DNA of 64,000 bases from assembly GCA_028289345.1 (NCBI GenBank), contig JANQQL010000001.1, positions 1-64,000 on the forward strand, in the 5' to 3' direction. The stretch is from Planctomycetota bacterium. Its GTDB lineage: Bacteria; Planctomycetota; B15-G4; SIAN01. Position 1 is the first letter of the stretch, and each line of letters opens with the position of its first letter. Both the position numbers and the translations under genes were made by a program. Of the stretch, positions 26,098 through 35,257 are shown in pieces. The notes beneath the pieces are model-generated. The model ran no database searches. It had not been told where the DNA came from and saw only the letters and a list, made by a program, of their open reading frames with translations.

Positions 26098-26555
26098 GCT
26101 TCTTCGACCTCGACGATGCCGTCGATGACCCGATACGGAATCTCATCGAGAGGACGTGGAGGTGGCCCTTCGCTAACCGAGCCGTCCCGGGCAAACACGG
26201 CGCCGTGACAGGGGCAGCGGAACGTGGAACTTTTCGTGCTCCACTTCACCGGACAGCCGAGGTGCGTGCATCGCCGCGAAAAGATCTTGAGCGCGCCGGC
26301 GGAATCGCGAAGGACGTAGACGTTGCGAGACACCGATTGCCAGTACCAGCCCTCGAGCCGCCGAAACGAGAAGGACTGGGCCACGGGGTCGCCCGGAGTG
26401 ACTTCCTCTTCGCGGCACAAAGCGACCCAGCGAGCTTTGCGATCTCGCCAGCGAGACGACGAGATTCCGAAGGCGGCGCCGAGGGCCCCGAGCCCGAAAA
26501 GCACCACTCCACTGAGGCCTCCGATGAGGCCGATGAGGACATTGCGCCGTTCCAT
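26094..26555 (-). CDS. Rieske 2Fe-2S protein of a bc-type complex
   Basis: 153 residues from ATG 26555 (AGGAGC upstream). One N-terminal transmembrane anchor (VLIGLIGGLSGVVLFGLGALGAAFGI) and the Rieske cluster motifs CTHLGC (about 103) and CPCHG (about 121), with both Cys-His pairs intact. In bc complexes this subunit takes one electron from quinol at the Qo site and hands it to cytochrome c. Its stop overlaps the ATG of the cytochrome b gene, so the two are translationally coupled. It is divergent from the 2-oxoacid oxidoreductase genes, with 293 bases of shared upstream region. Confidence 0.93.
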   Translation of the reverse strand: MERRNVLIGLIGGLSGVVLFGLGALGAAFGISSSRWRDRKARWVALCREEEVTPGDPVAQSFSFRRLEGWYWQSVSRNVYVLRDSAGALKIFSRRCTHLGCPVKWSTKSSTFRCPCHGAVFARDGSVSEGPPPRPLDEIPYRVIDGIVEVEEA

Positions 26556-26848
26556 AGACCGCTCCTGTTCAAGCCACGGCCATCGCTGCCCGGGACTGCT
26601 ATACGAACAGGGGTGGCCCAAGACCTCCAAAAAATGAGATCAAAGCGGGCCGTCGACGCCGAGAACTCTGGTACGGGAGCGCCGCAAGAAGTAGCTTGTT
26701 TTCCCTTTGCCCCGGGGTCGGAAGAGCCGATGGCTCGAACCCGGAGCCGAGGTCACCGGATTCACTAGGAATCGGCGCTGTTGATTCTCCGAACGAGCGC
26801 CCATCGGCAGGCCATGGTCTGCCAGCAAGACTCTGGAAAGAACTCTCC
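26556..26848. promoter_or_regulatory. Divergent intergenic region with an inverted repeat
   Basis: Shared upstream region of the Rieske/cytochrome b operon (minus) and the 2-oxoacid oxidoreductase operon (plus). It holds a CCTGTTC / GAACAGG pair at 26564-26570 and 26605-26611, spaced 34 bases, close to the Rieske start. This could be an operator. No strong sigma-70 consensus was found on either strand. Confidence 0.3.
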
Positions 26849-28699
26849 ATGAACCCCCCCGACACCCTGGAAGCGACCCAGCCGTCGTCTCCGACGAAGG
26901 TCATCGTGAATGACGTCACCTTCCAGATGGCCACCGCCAACGGAACCGGAAGTCAGTCAGCGAACAACATCTTCGCCAAGACACTGTTTCGGATGGGAAT
27001 CCCGGTGGCAGCGAAGAACCTGTTCCCCTCCAACATTCAGGGGCTCCCGACCTGGTTCTCACTGCGAGCCTCGAAGGATGGCTACACGTCCTGCAAGCGG
27101 GACATCGATTTCCTGGTGGGGATGAATCCAGCCACTTGGAGCAAGGACGTGGCCGAGGTTCGCCAAGGCGCGGCCGTGCTGTACAACAGCGACGAGCTGT
27201 CTTCGGAGATTCTCAAGTCTCGTCCCGACCTGGTGACCTATCCGGTCCCGATCACGACGCTCGTGAAAGAGCACATCCCGGCTCCGAAGCTGCGCAAGAT
27301 GCTCGCCAACGTGGTTTACGTGGGCGCCGTGGCAGAGCTTCTCGGCATGGACCACGACGTGCTTCGCGGAGTCATCGCGGACAACTTCAAATCCAAGCCG
27401 AAGGCGGTCGACATCAACGTCAAGGCCGCGGAAGTCGGTCGCGAGTACGTTCGACAGAACCTCGAAAAGAAAGACCCCTTCCGGGTCGAGACGATGAACG
27501 CCAACGAAGGCAAGCTGCTCATCGAAGGGAACACGATGGGTGCTCTCGGCGCCCTGATGGGTGGCTGCACCACGCTGTTCTGGTACCCGATCACGCCTTC
27601 CTCGAGTTTGCCGGAAGCGTTGATTGCCCAGTTCCGCCGATTCCGCATCGATCCTTCCAATGAAGAGCACCGCTACGTCGACGTCCAGTGCGAGGACGAA
27701 CTGGCGAGTGCCGGCGCGGTGTTGGGCGCCGGTTGGGCTGGAGCCCGATCTTGCACCTCGACCTCGGGACCAGGCATCAGCTTGATGAGCGAGTTCATCG
27801 GTTTCGGCTACTACGCCGAGATCCCCAGCGTGTTCTTCGACGTACAGCGAGTGGGTCCCTCCACCGGACTGCCGACGCGCACCGCCCAGGGTGACATTCT
27901 CCTCTGCTACCACTGCTCTCATGGGGATACGAAGAACATTTGCCTGCTGCCGGGTGGCCCGGAGGAGTACTACGAGTTCTCGCGCCAGGCTTTCGACGTG
28001 GCCGATCGCTTCCAGACTCCCGTGTTCGTGCTCTCGGACCTGGACCTTGGCATGAACTTCTGGATGTGCGATCAGCCGGAGTATCCCACCGAGGGATTCG
28101 ATCGCGGCAAGGTCATGAGCGAAGAAGACCTGGAGAACGCCAAGAGCTTCGGTCGCTACCGGGATGTGGACGGCGACGGAATTCCCTACCGCACGCTACC
28201 AGGCAACAAGCATCCGCTCGCCAGCTACTTCACTCGCGGCTCTGGTCACGACGAAGACGCCAACTATTCTGAAGACGGCGACACCTTCCGTCGCAACCTG
28301 GCCCGCATCGGCAAGAAAATCGAGGGGTCCCGCGACAAGCTCCCCCAGCCCATCCTCGACGCCAATGACAAGGCCAAGGTGGGACTCATCGCCTACGGCT
28401 CCACGGAAGCCGCCATGCAAGAAGTTCGCGACATGCTCAGTAGTGACGGAGTCCCGACCAGCTACCTGCGACTGCGGGCTCTGCCGGTCGCCAAGAACGT
28501 CGTGGAGGACTTTCTGCGCAATCACGAGCGGGTGTACATCATCGAACAGAACCGAGACGGCCAACTCGAAACCATCCTGCGGGACGACATCCGCAATGGC
28601 GAGTTGACCGACCGTCTGCGCCACGTGCGCCACTTCACTGGCATTCCCATCGACGCCCAGACCGTTCGTTCCTCGGTCCTCGAACAAGAAAAGAACTGA
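26849..28699 (+). CDS. korA: 2-oxoacid:ferredoxin oxidoreductase, alpha subunit (gamma domain fused)
   Basis: 616 residues from ATG 26849 (upstream frame is non-coding). The N-terminal 190 residues are the gamma domain (VIVNDVTFQMATANGTGSQSANN). It is followed by the pyrimidine-binding alpha domain (NTMGALGALMGGCTTLFWYPITPSSSLPEAL; CEDELASAGAVLGAGWAGARSCTSTSGPG), with the CoA-side region KVGLIAYGSTEAAMQE near 510. The order gamma-alpha in one chain is the KorA/OorA layout. Together with KorB it oxidatively decarboxylates a 2-oxoacid (2-oxoglutarate is likely but not proven) to an acyl-CoA and reduces ferredoxin. It is four bases ahead of korB. Strictly anaerobic use is not implied; aerobic relatives exist. 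Confidence 0.9.
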   Translation: MNPPDTLEATQPSSPTKVIVNDVTFQMATANGTGSQSANNIFAKTLFRMGIPVAAKNLFPSNIQGLPTWFSLRASKDGYTSCKRDIDFLVGMNPATWSKDVAEVRQGAAVLYNSDELSSEILKSRPDLVTYPVPITTLVKEHIPAPKLRKMLANVVYVGAVAELLGMDHDVLRGVIADNFKSKPKAVDINVKAAEVGREYVRQNLEKKDPFRVETMNANEGKLLIEGNTMGALGALMGGCTTLFWYPITPSSSLPEALIAQFRRFRIDPSNEEHRYVDVQCEDELASAGAVLGAGWAGARSCTSTSGPGISLMSEFIGFGYYAEIPSVFFDVQRVGPSTGLPTRTAQGDILLCYHCSHGDTKNICLLPGGPEEYYEFSRQAFDVADRFQTPVFVLSDLDLGMNFWMCDQPEYPTEGFDRGKVMSEEDLENAKSFGRYRDVDGDGIPYRTLPGNKHPLASYFTRGSGHDEDANYSEDGDTFRRNLARIGKKIEGSRDKLPQPILDANDKAKVGLIAYGSTEAAMQEVRDMLSSDGVPTSYLRLRALPVAKNVVEDFLRNHERVYIIEQNRDGQLETILRDDIRNGELTDRLRHVRHFTGIPIDAQTVRSSVLEQEKN

Positions 28700-28702
28700 G
28701 CC

Positions 28703-29731
28703 ATGAACACTGCCACGACCAATCACGCCGGATTCGCCAAGTCCGACTACGAGGGGCAGCCTTCCACGCTTTGCAAAGGCTGTGGCCATGACAACATCAC
28801 TCGGCACATCATCACGGCGTACTACGAGATGGGGATCAATCCCTACGACGTCGTGAAGCCGAGCGGCATCGGCTGCTCTTCCAAGACCCCGGCATATTTC
28901 ATTCATCGCGGCTACGGCATCAACTCGGTGCACGGAAGGATGCCGTCGGTCTCCTTGGGCGCCAAGCTGGCCAACGGGAACCTCCAAGTCGTGGGAATCT
29001 CCGGAGATGGCGACAGCGCTTCGATCGGCATGGGTCAGTTCTGCCACGCCGTGCGCCGCAACCTGGACATGGTCTACGTGGTCGAGAACAACGGAGTCTA
29101 TGGACTGACCAAGGGCCAGTTCTCTGCCACCGCCGACCGTGGCTCGACTCTGAAGACCGGTGACATCAACTCGCTCGAAGACATCGACCTTTGCGCCACC
29201 GCGATCACCCTGAACGGTACCTTCGTGGCACGTGCCTATTCCAACGACGCCAAGCAGCTGCGGGCCATGATCAAGGCCTCCATCGCCCACCGGGGAACGT
29301 CACTCCTCGACGTGATTTCCCCGTGCGTCACGTTCAACAACCACGAAGGTTCGACCAAGTCGATTTCCTACGTCAAGGAACACGATGTCCATCTGAACCA
29401 GGTGGGCTTTGTCCCGCATTGGGAACAAGACGAGGTCGAGCTGAAGGCCGGCGAAGCCTCCGAGATTCGCCTGCCTGATGGATCGCAGATTGTGGTCCGC
29501 CAGGTGCGAGACAACTACGATCCGACGGATCGCATCGCGGCACTGCAAGTGTTGCGAGAAGTCGCCGACCAGGGTGAGATCCTGACCGGCTTGATCTACG
29601 TGTCCCCGCAAGAGCCGGACTTCAACACGATCAGCAAGTTGAACGCAACCAAAGGACTCTGTCACTACGACGAGGCCGACTTGCGTCCGACCAAAGAGCA
29701 GATGTCTGAGTACCTGGCTTCTTATCGCTAG
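28703..29731 (+). CDS. korB: 2-oxoacid:ferredoxin oxidoreductase, beta subunit
   Basis: 342 residues. It carries the thiamine diphosphate binding site GDGDSASIGMGQF near 97 and its Mg-binding partner ENNGVYGLTKGQFS near 130, plus the N-terminal CKGCGHDNITRHII. The C-terminal part contains VISPCVTFNNHEGSTKS, the Cys-containing loop of this family. It is the ThDP/4Fe-4S subunit that decarboxylates the 2-oxoacid and passes electrons to ferredoxin. It starts four bases after korA and is followed by a GC-rich hairpin (29754-29788), so korAB form one transcription unit. Confidence 0.93.
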   Translation: MNTATTNHAGFAKSDYEGQPSTLCKGCGHDNITRHIITAYYEMGINPYDVVKPSGIGCSSKTPAYFIHRGYGINSVHGRMPSVSLGAKLANGNLQVVGISGDGDSASIGMGQFCHAVRRNLDMVYVVENNGVYGLTKGQFSATADRGSTLKTGDINSLEDIDLCATAITLNGTFVARAYSNDAKQLRAMIKASIAHRGTSLLDVISPCVTFNNHEGSTKSISYVKEHDVHLNQVGFVPHWEQDEVELKAGEASEIRLPDGSQIVVRQVRDNYDPTDRIAALQVLREVADQGEILTGLIYVSPQEPDFNTISKLNATKGLCHYDEADLRPTKEQMSEYLASYR

Positions 29732-29753
29732 CCGCCAACTTCCTTGAAAGCCG

Positions 29754-29788
29754 ACGGCGAGCGGCCCAACCTCTTCGGGCCTCGCCGT
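29754..29788 (+). terminator. Hairpin after korAB, candidate terminator
   Basis: ACGGCGA pairs with UCGCCGU, and inside it GGCCC pairs with GGGCC around an eight-base loop; about 23 bases past the korB stop. No U tract follows, so factor-independent termination is unsure. Confidence 0.45.
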
Positions 29789-29951
29789 TCCGACAGCCTC
29801 CCGCCGCCGGGATCATCCGATTCGTTTGCGGAGGAGCTGGCGGGAGTGTTCGCGGGAAGACGAGTGGCAAGGCCAGGATGATTCAAGGCCTGCGACAAGG
29901 GGGCCAAGCATTTCTGGCGACGGCCTCCCATGAAGCCTCCGGGATCGGCGA

Positions 29952-30542
29952 TCAGCGTTCCCAGAGCTCGTCTTGGTGTCCGGCCAGACGGTTGGCGTGG
30001 CGGGCGGCGACGAACAAGTAATCGGACAAACGGTTCAGGTAGACCATCGACCGCGTGTCGTGGGCTTGGGTCTCGACCAAAGGCACGACCTCCCGTTCGG
30101 CCCGGCGGCACAGGGTGCGTGCCACGTGCAGCTGGGAGGCCACCAGTCCCCCCCCCGGCAGCAAGAATTCCTTGAGCGGACCCAGCTCCTCGTTCATCGC
30201 GTCGATCCAGCCTTCGAGCCGACGCACTTCCTCCTCGCCGGGCAAGACCATGTTCTCCCAGCGGTCGGCGGGTTCGGTGGCCAGGTCCGCGCCCACGTGG
30301 AACAGGTCGTTTTGGATGCGACGCAGCTGCCGCTCCAGTTCGGCCCCCCCGTCCGCACTCAGAGGGTCCTGGGCTCGCAGCGCCCGGGCCAACCCCAACG
30401 CCGAGGACAGCTCGTCCACGGTCCCGTAGGCGCGGATGCGCGCACTGGCTTTGGAGACCTCCTGCCCCCCCACCAGGCGGGTGGTCCCTTGATCTCCCGA
30501 ACGGGTGTAGATCCGCGTCAACCGATTTCGCTCAGATGCCAT
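29952..30542 (-). CDS. Cob(I)alamin adenosyltransferase, PduO type
   Basis: 196 residues. It transfers adenosyl from ATP to cob(I)alamin, making coenzyme B12. Family signatures: TRIYTRSGDQGTTRLVGG near 9-26 (ATP-binding N-terminus), RAYGTVDELSSALGLARA near 38-55, RRIQNDLFHVGADLA, and the C-terminal RRAEREVVPL...YLNRLSDYLFVAARHAN. Length matches the family. It is divergent from the next gene; its ATG overlaps the far end of that gene's longest frame. Its presence fits the B12-dependent radical SAM enzyme found elsewhere in the window. Confidence 0.92.
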   Translation of the reverse strand: MASERNRLTRIYTRSGDQGTTRLVGGQEVSKASARIRAYGTVDELSSALGLARALRAQDPLSADGGAELERQLRRIQNDLFHVGADLATEPADRWENMVLPGEEEVRRLEGWIDAMNEELGPLKEFLLPGGGLVASQLHVARTLCRRAEREVVPLVETQAHDTRSMVYLNRLSDYLFVAARHANRLAGHQDELWER

Positions 30543-30598
30543 CCGCGCACTCTATCATGGGGCTGGAAGGACTCCGTGCTCTCGCCAGGAACCTCGCC

Positions 30599-31915
30599 AT
30601 GTCTTTTCTCTCCCTCGCCATGGGGATTCTCATCAGTCCCTGTTCGGATCCGGACCGGGGAGCGGTTGCATATGAGTTTCGCCAAAGCAAGGAAATGCGA
30701 GACTTCGAGGTGTTGCAGGGCGATTGGCGGGTCCAAGGAGGTGGCTTGGTCTGCATTTCCAAGAATCTTCGCGATGAAGTGCGTTGGCGACGAAGTTTGC
30801 CATCGGCGTTTCGTCTCGAAGGGGAGTTGACCGCGGGGACGACCCTCGGATTGGAGCTGACCCGAACCGGGGTGCCGACCCAGATCCTGTTCGACCGCCG
30901 ACGCCAATCCGTTCAGGTTCTCGAGAATGGCCGCGATCTGTGCCAGCACCATTTCGAATGGCCGACCCACCAGTCCCTGGTTCTGCATCTGAAGCACGAC
31001 GGTTCCTCCCTGGAAATCGGAATTGGCGGGGAGGATCGCTGGCACGTGCCCTGCAAACCGGCGCGAGGTTTGAGACTGATCTCTCAACGGAATCAGAGCC
31101 GTTGGGACCGCCTGAAGATCGTGCCCCTCGCGGAGCAGAGCGAGGAATTCGCGGCCAACGAGACCCAACAGCTGCGGCTGGAAGACGCGTTGTCCTTTCT
31201 TCGGCGCGGAGAGATTCCCATGGCTCGGGAGACCTTTCGGGCCTTGGTCCCCGAAACTCCTCCGGACCCGCGCCGCGAGCTGCCTTCCAGCTTGCTCCTA
31301 GCGCTGAACGAATGGGCGTGGACCGACGCGGAGGCCCGGCGGTGGGATCCCGTGGCATCACTCTTGCATGCGACCCGAGTCGAGTCTGAGGATGGGACGG
31401 TTTCCTTGCACCTGCCCTTTCGCAGTTCCTGGAGCGCAGAGGTCTTGCGCACAAGGAGGGTGGATGGGGACATGCTCGTGGTCCGATGCGGTTCGCCTCC
31501 GGTGGAAGTTCGGGCGAGCCGCTACGACGGCCGGATTCGCTACTGGTTCGGGGAAGAACCCCGCCTGTTGTTCATCCCCGGCGGCAATCCAACGATTCTG
31601 GCACGCTCCCGATACCAGGACTTGGTTCTCGAAAAGCCAGGGGCAGAGGGCCGGGTTTCCCCTCGGGAGTCGAAACTGGCTCTGGGGGGACGCGACACGA
31701 CCTGGTTCGAGCTAACCTACGTGGACCCGACGAGCAACGCCCCGCAGGCCCCCAACGTCGTACGGGAATATTTCCTGCAAAGCCGAGGAAACACTCATCG
31801 GTGGAGCGTGGAGGGAGCGACCACAGCCATCGCGCTGGTCGAAGACGAACTCGCCTGGATGCTGAACAGCATCCAGCTACACAACGGGATGCCCGCGGTC
31901 CCTTCGGAACGATGA
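30599..31915 (+). CDS. Secreted protein of unknown function
   Basis: 438 residues from ATG 30599; ATG at 30557 and an ATG overlapping the divergent cobalamin gene (30536) are alternatives. The N-terminus is hydrophobic (MSFLSLAMGILISPC), so it is exported, though the Pro before Cys argues against a standard lipobox. Residues about 40-160 look like a beta-sandwich (FEVLQGDWRVQGGGLVCISKN; ILFDRRRQSVQVLENGR), similar to LamG/DUF1080-like domains. The middle is alpha-helical, and the C-terminal third is again beta-rich with a WFGEEPRLLFIPGGNP stretch. Its stop overlaps the next start (ATGA), so it is co-translated with the aspartoacylase-like gene. No specific function can be assigned. Confidence 0.6.
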   Translation: MSFLSLAMGILISPCSDPDRGAVAYEFRQSKEMRDFEVLQGDWRVQGGGLVCISKNLRDEVRWRRSLPSAFRLEGELTAGTTLGLELTRTGVPTQILFDRRRQSVQVLENGRDLCQHHFEWPTHQSLVLHLKHDGSSLEIGIGGEDRWHVPCKPARGLRLISQRNQSRWDRLKIVPLAEQSEEFAANETQQLRLEDALSFLRRGEIPMARETFRALVPETPPDPRRELPSSLLLALNEWAWTDAEARRWDPVASLLHATRVESEDGTVSLHLPFRSSWSAEVLRTRRVDGDMLVVRCGSPPVEVRASRYDGRIRYWFGEEPRLLFIPGGNPTILARSRYQDLVLEKPGAEGRVSPRESKLALGGRDTTWFELTYVDPTSNAPQAPNVVREYFLQSRGNTHRWSVEGATTAIALVEDELAWMLNSIQLHNGMPAVPSER

Positions 31916-33084
31916 ACGAAGCAACCGACACTTTCTCTGGCCAGGCCTTTCCTCGCATCTTGGGGGATTGGTCCGTCGGGACCCCGGGTCCCCTGGTCGT
32001 CATTTGCGGCGGGATCCACGGCAACGAACCCGCGGGAGTGTTCGCGGCGCAACGGGTGTTGCATGCGTTGCAACGCAACGAGGTTCCGATCCGCGGACGC
32101 TGCGTGGCCTTTGCCGGCAACTTGCGAGCTCTCGCCGCCGGCCAACGATTCATAGAACGCGATTTGAACCGCTCCTGGTCCGAAGCCTGGTTCCGGCGAG
32201 GTTCTGTGGACGCCAAGGACGCCACCTCGCCCAACGCCGAGGACGCGGAACAAGCGGAACTCGCTCGCTTGATCCAAGAAACTTTGGTGGCGGACAATTG
32301 GCCCTCGGTGGTCTTCCTCGACCTGCACAGTTTTTCCGCCGAGGGACATGCCTTTGCCATCATGGCCGACACCCTCAGGAACCGTGACCTGGCCTGGTCG
32401 ATTCCGATTCCCACGATTCTCGGATTCGAAGAGTCAGTGGAAGGAACCTTGCTGGAGTACTTTGCCGAGCAAGGTCACGTGGCGATCGCCATCGAGGGAG
32501 GGCAGCACTCTGATCCCAACTCGGTGCGCTGCCACGAAGCCGCGTTGTGGATCAGCTTGGTTCGGTCGGGGTGCGTCGACGAGCGACACGTCCCCAATTT
32601 CCCCCAATACCGGGAGTTCCTGGAACGACTGAGCGAAGGGCAACCGCGCTTCCTGGAAGTCTGTTTTCGTCACGGCCTCCATCCCGAGGACGGCTTCGTG
32701 ATGAACCCAGGCTACACGAACTTCCAGCCCGTGGAAAAAGACGAAGTCCTGGCCACAGATCGTCGCGGCAAGGTTCACGCGCCGGTGGAAGGTCGCATCC
32801 TGATGCCGCTGTATCAGGAGCAAGGGGAAGACGGTTTCTTCATCGGAAAGCCGATCCGCTGGTTCTGGCTGCAGCTCTCCGCGGTTCTCCGTCGCATGCG
32901 CCTGGAACTCCTCTTGATTCCCGTGCTGCCCGGCGTGCATCGACTCCCCAACCGGAACCATTGGGTCTACGTGAACCCAAAGATCGCCCGCTGGTTTGTG
33001 GTCGAAATCTTTCACTTGCTAGGCTTCCGCCGGCAGCAAGCGCGGCACGGCGCTCACGTCTTTTCGCGACGCCCCCCTCCGTAG
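31912..33084 (+). CDS. Succinylglutamate desuccinylase/aspartoacylase-family zinc hydrolase
   Basis: 390 residues from ATG 31912, overlapping the previous stop. The carboxypeptidase-like zinc site is clear: GGIHGNEPAG (His and Glu ligands near 36-40), DLNRSW (near 84), and FLDLHSFS (third ligand His near 142), with the catalytic Glu probably in IAIEGGQH near 195. Members remove acyl groups from amino acids or act on related small substrates. The C-terminal 130 residues form an extra domain of unknown role (VEGRILMPLYQEQGEDGFFIG). The true substrate is not visible. Confidence 0.85.
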   Translation: MNEATDTFSGQAFPRILGDWSVGTPGPLVVICGGIHGNEPAGVFAAQRVLHALQRNEVPIRGRCVAFAGNLRALAAGQRFIERDLNRSWSEAWFRRGSVDAKDATSPNAEDAEQAELARLIQETLVADNWPSVVFLDLHSFSAEGHAFAIMADTLRNRDLAWSIPIPTILGFEESVEGTLLEYFAEQGHVAIAIEGGQHSDPNSVRCHEAALWISLVRSGCVDERHVPNFPQYREFLERLSEGQPRFLEVCFRHGLHPEDGFVMNPGYTNFQPVEKDEVLATDRRGKVHAPVEGRILMPLYQEQGEDGFFIGKPIRWFWLQLSAVLRRMRLELLLIPVLPGVHRLPNRNHWVYVNPKIARWFVVEIFHLLGFRRQQARHGAHVFSRRPPP

Positions 33085-33347
33085 AAACCTCGAGCACGCG
33101 TCCCTGATTCGATGGCTTCCGGATGCATCTCGCAGGACATCAAAAGTCCTCTCGACACTCGATCGGATCTTTCGCCTTCGTCCGCGAGTCCTCGACGAAT
33201 CCACGGGCTCGGTGACCCATTGCCGACAACTCACCTGGAGTTGCCCCCGTCACGCCATGCCAGGGAAACCGCATGACGGACCGAATCTGTCAACGGACTC
33301 CCGGCGCAGGACACTAGACTCTGGCTGGTGGAAGGGAGGTCGCGACC

Positions 33348-34244
33348 ATGAAGCTGCTGCGAATCGGGTTGGGAATGGCGTTGCTCGGGGGGATCGGAAT
33401 GAGCGGCGTGCTGACGGGGTGCCGCAGCACTGTCGAACCCTGGCGCACCTTCGAGCGTCGTCCCCAGGAAAATCCGTGGGCCCGGACCGCTCCTCCCCGT
33501 GTCGATCCGGCGCCGCCCCCTTGGGTCTCTCCCACGGGCGTCGAAGTCGCCCTGACCCCGCGAGAGTTCGGCGAGCGTTCTCCCGAAGGGAGGACGTTGC
33601 ACTACTGGGTGTTGGGAGAGGGCGACGAAACGATCCTCATCCTGGGGGGAACTCATGGCAATGAGCAAACCTCCGCCCAGCTGAGTTTCGAGTTCGTCAA
33701 CTGGCTGGAAGACCATCCCCCACTGCTAGAGAATCGGCAGGTCGTGATCGCCCCCTTGGTCAATCCGGATGGGTATGAAATCGCCCGACGCGAGAACGCC
33801 CGGGGAGTGGATCTGAATCGCAACTTCCCCGCCAGCAACTGGAAGCCACGTCACCAAGTCGGCTCCCATCACCGCCCGGGACCGTATCCCCGATCCGAAC
33901 CCGAGACCCGCTTCGTGATGTTTCTCATCGATCGCTATCCCCCGGATCGCATCGTCTCCATTCACGGAGCAGCTTCTTGCGTCAACTGGGATGGACCCGC
34001 CCAAGGTCTGGCCAGTGCGATGAGTCGCGACTGCGGTTTGCCTCCCAAGGCCAGCATCGGCTACCCGACTCCTGGGTCGTTCGGTTCTTGGATGGGCAAG
34101 GAGAACCAAGTGCCGACCATCACTCTCGAACTGCGGGACAATCGCCAGCTTCGCCAACCGGAAGAGACCTACTTTCAGGCGTTGGCCACGGCGCTGTGTT
34201 ACCCCCAGTCGGTCCCCTCCGAAACTCTCGAGCTGGCTCGGTGA
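33348..34244 (+). CDS. Lipoprotein zinc carboxypeptidase, M14/MpaA-like
   Basis: 298 residues from ATG 33348 with GGGAGG upstream. A lipobox GVLTGC (Cys about 25) anchors it in the envelope. The M14 active site is complete: GGTHGNEQTS (zinc His/Glu near 101-104), VDLNRNFP near 153, SIHGAA (zinc His near 205), and the catalytic Glu in ITLELRD near 262. The closest known type is murein-peptide amidase MpaA, which cuts between D-Glu and meso-diaminopimelate in cell-wall peptides, but a lipid anchor is not usual for that enzyme. It overlaps the next gene by four bases (GTGA). Confidence 0.83.
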   Translation: MKLLRIGLGMALLGGIGMSGVLTGCRSTVEPWRTFERRPQENPWARTAPPRVDPAPPPWVSPTGVEVALTPREFGERSPEGRTLHYWVLGEGDETILILGGTHGNEQTSAQLSFEFVNWLEDHPPLLENRQVVIAPLVNPDGYEIARRENARGVDLNRNFPASNWKPRHQVGSHHRPGPYPRSEPETRFVMFLIDRYPPDRIVSIHGAASCVNWDGPAQGLASAMSRDCGLPPKASIGYPTPGSFGSWMGKENQVPTITLELRDNRQLRQPEETYFQALATALCYPQSVPSETLELAR

Positions 34245-35257
34245 ACCCGCGTCCTTTGGCCCGCTCCCCGCGCATTCGTTTCAGCCGGCCCGAGGATGAA
34301 GAGCAGCTCCTGGCAATCAAGTGCGAGGTGTTCGAAGGCTGTCGTTTGGACCGGGAACGTCGCCGCTGGCGCTGGGAGTTCGAGGACAATCCGGCCGCTC
34401 GTTCCCACTTGCCACGCGCGGCGGTGGTGGAAGAAGGTCCGCATCTGTACGGCTATTTCGCGTTCGTCCCCTATCGAATGCAGATCGGCTCGGACGTGGT
34501 ATCTGCCGGAGACGGCATCGATCTGTGCATCACCGATCAAGCCCGTGGTCTCGGCCTAGCGCACCCATTGGTCGCGACCTTGTGGGACGAGGGTCCTTTC
34601 GAGTTCCCGTTCACCGCGGGAATCAACCGTGCCTCCCGCCACTTGTTTTCGGCCCATGGAGCCACCTTGATCGGTGGCCAGGACGACCCCATCGCGTTCG
34701 TGTACTTTCTGCACGACGCCCATCCCCCCTGCCCCAAGGTCAAGGACATCACCGTGCAACGAGTCGACGAATTCGACGAACGGGAAGATGCCTTGTGGCA
34801 GCGGATCCGCAAAGACCACTCCCTGATCCTGGTCCGCGATGCCGCGTCCCTCAATTGGAGATACCGAGACTACCCGTTTCAGGAGTGCCTCCTGTTGCGA
34901 GCGACCGCCAAGGACGGCGCGTCCCGAGGAATCGCGGTGGTCCAGTTCGATCCGGCCCGCCAGTGCTGGTACCTCCTCGAGCTGTTGCACGATTCCGAGG
35001 ATTCAAACGCTTGCCTCGCACTCCTTGTCGCGGCCAGGGAGGCGGTCGATGGCAGTTCGGCCGAGGCTCTCTACTACAGCACCCGTTGGCAGCCGCAGCA
35101 CGCGCCGCTGCAAGCCGCAGATTTCCGTCCACTTCCCGGCGATGTTCCGAACTTCATGGGCAAGCTGCCGGAGCAGTCGCCCGTTTCGGTCCGAGACTGG
35201 TACACCTCGCTGGGAGATGGGGACCCTTTGTTCGAAGTCGGCGTGGAGGCCTCATGA
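34241..35257 (+). CDS. GNAT/FemAB-like acyltransferase
   Basis: 338 residues from GTG 34241, overlapping the upstream stop (GTGA). Tandem acetyltransferase-fold signatures: IRFSRPEDEEQLLAIKCEVFEG (start of the fold), YFAFVPYRMQIGSDVVSAGDGIDLCI, a DQARGLGLAHPLVATLW acetyl-CoA-binding-like helix near 112, then a second half with RDAASLNWRYRDYPFQ and SRGIAVVQFDP. Two GNAT halves in series occur in FemAB-type and polysaccharide-modifying enzymes. Flanked by an M14 peptidase and a PIG-L deacetylase, it fits cell-wall or surface-sugar modification. The exact acceptor is unknown. Confidence 0.65.
   Translation: MNPRPLARSPRIRFSRPEDEEQLLAIKCEVFEGCRLDRERRRWRWEFEDNPAARSHLPRAAVVEEGPHLYGYFAFVPYRMQIGSDVVSAGDGIDLCITDQARGLGLAHPLVATLWDEGPFEFPFTAGINRASRHLFSAHGATLIGGQDDPIAFVYFLHDAHPPCPKVKDITVQRVDEFDEREDALWQRIRKDHSLILVRDAASLNWRYRDYPFQECLLLRATAKDGASRGIAVVQFDPARQCWYLLELLHDSEDSNACLALLVAAREAVDGSSAEALYYSTRWQPQHAPLQAADFRPLPGDVPNFMGKLPEQSPVSVRDWYTSLGDGDPLFEVGVEAS

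Noticed and set aside
24169..26208. 679-codon open frame on the plus strand
   Set aside because: Antisense to the cytochrome b gene; the true gene there has complete haem and PEWY motifs.
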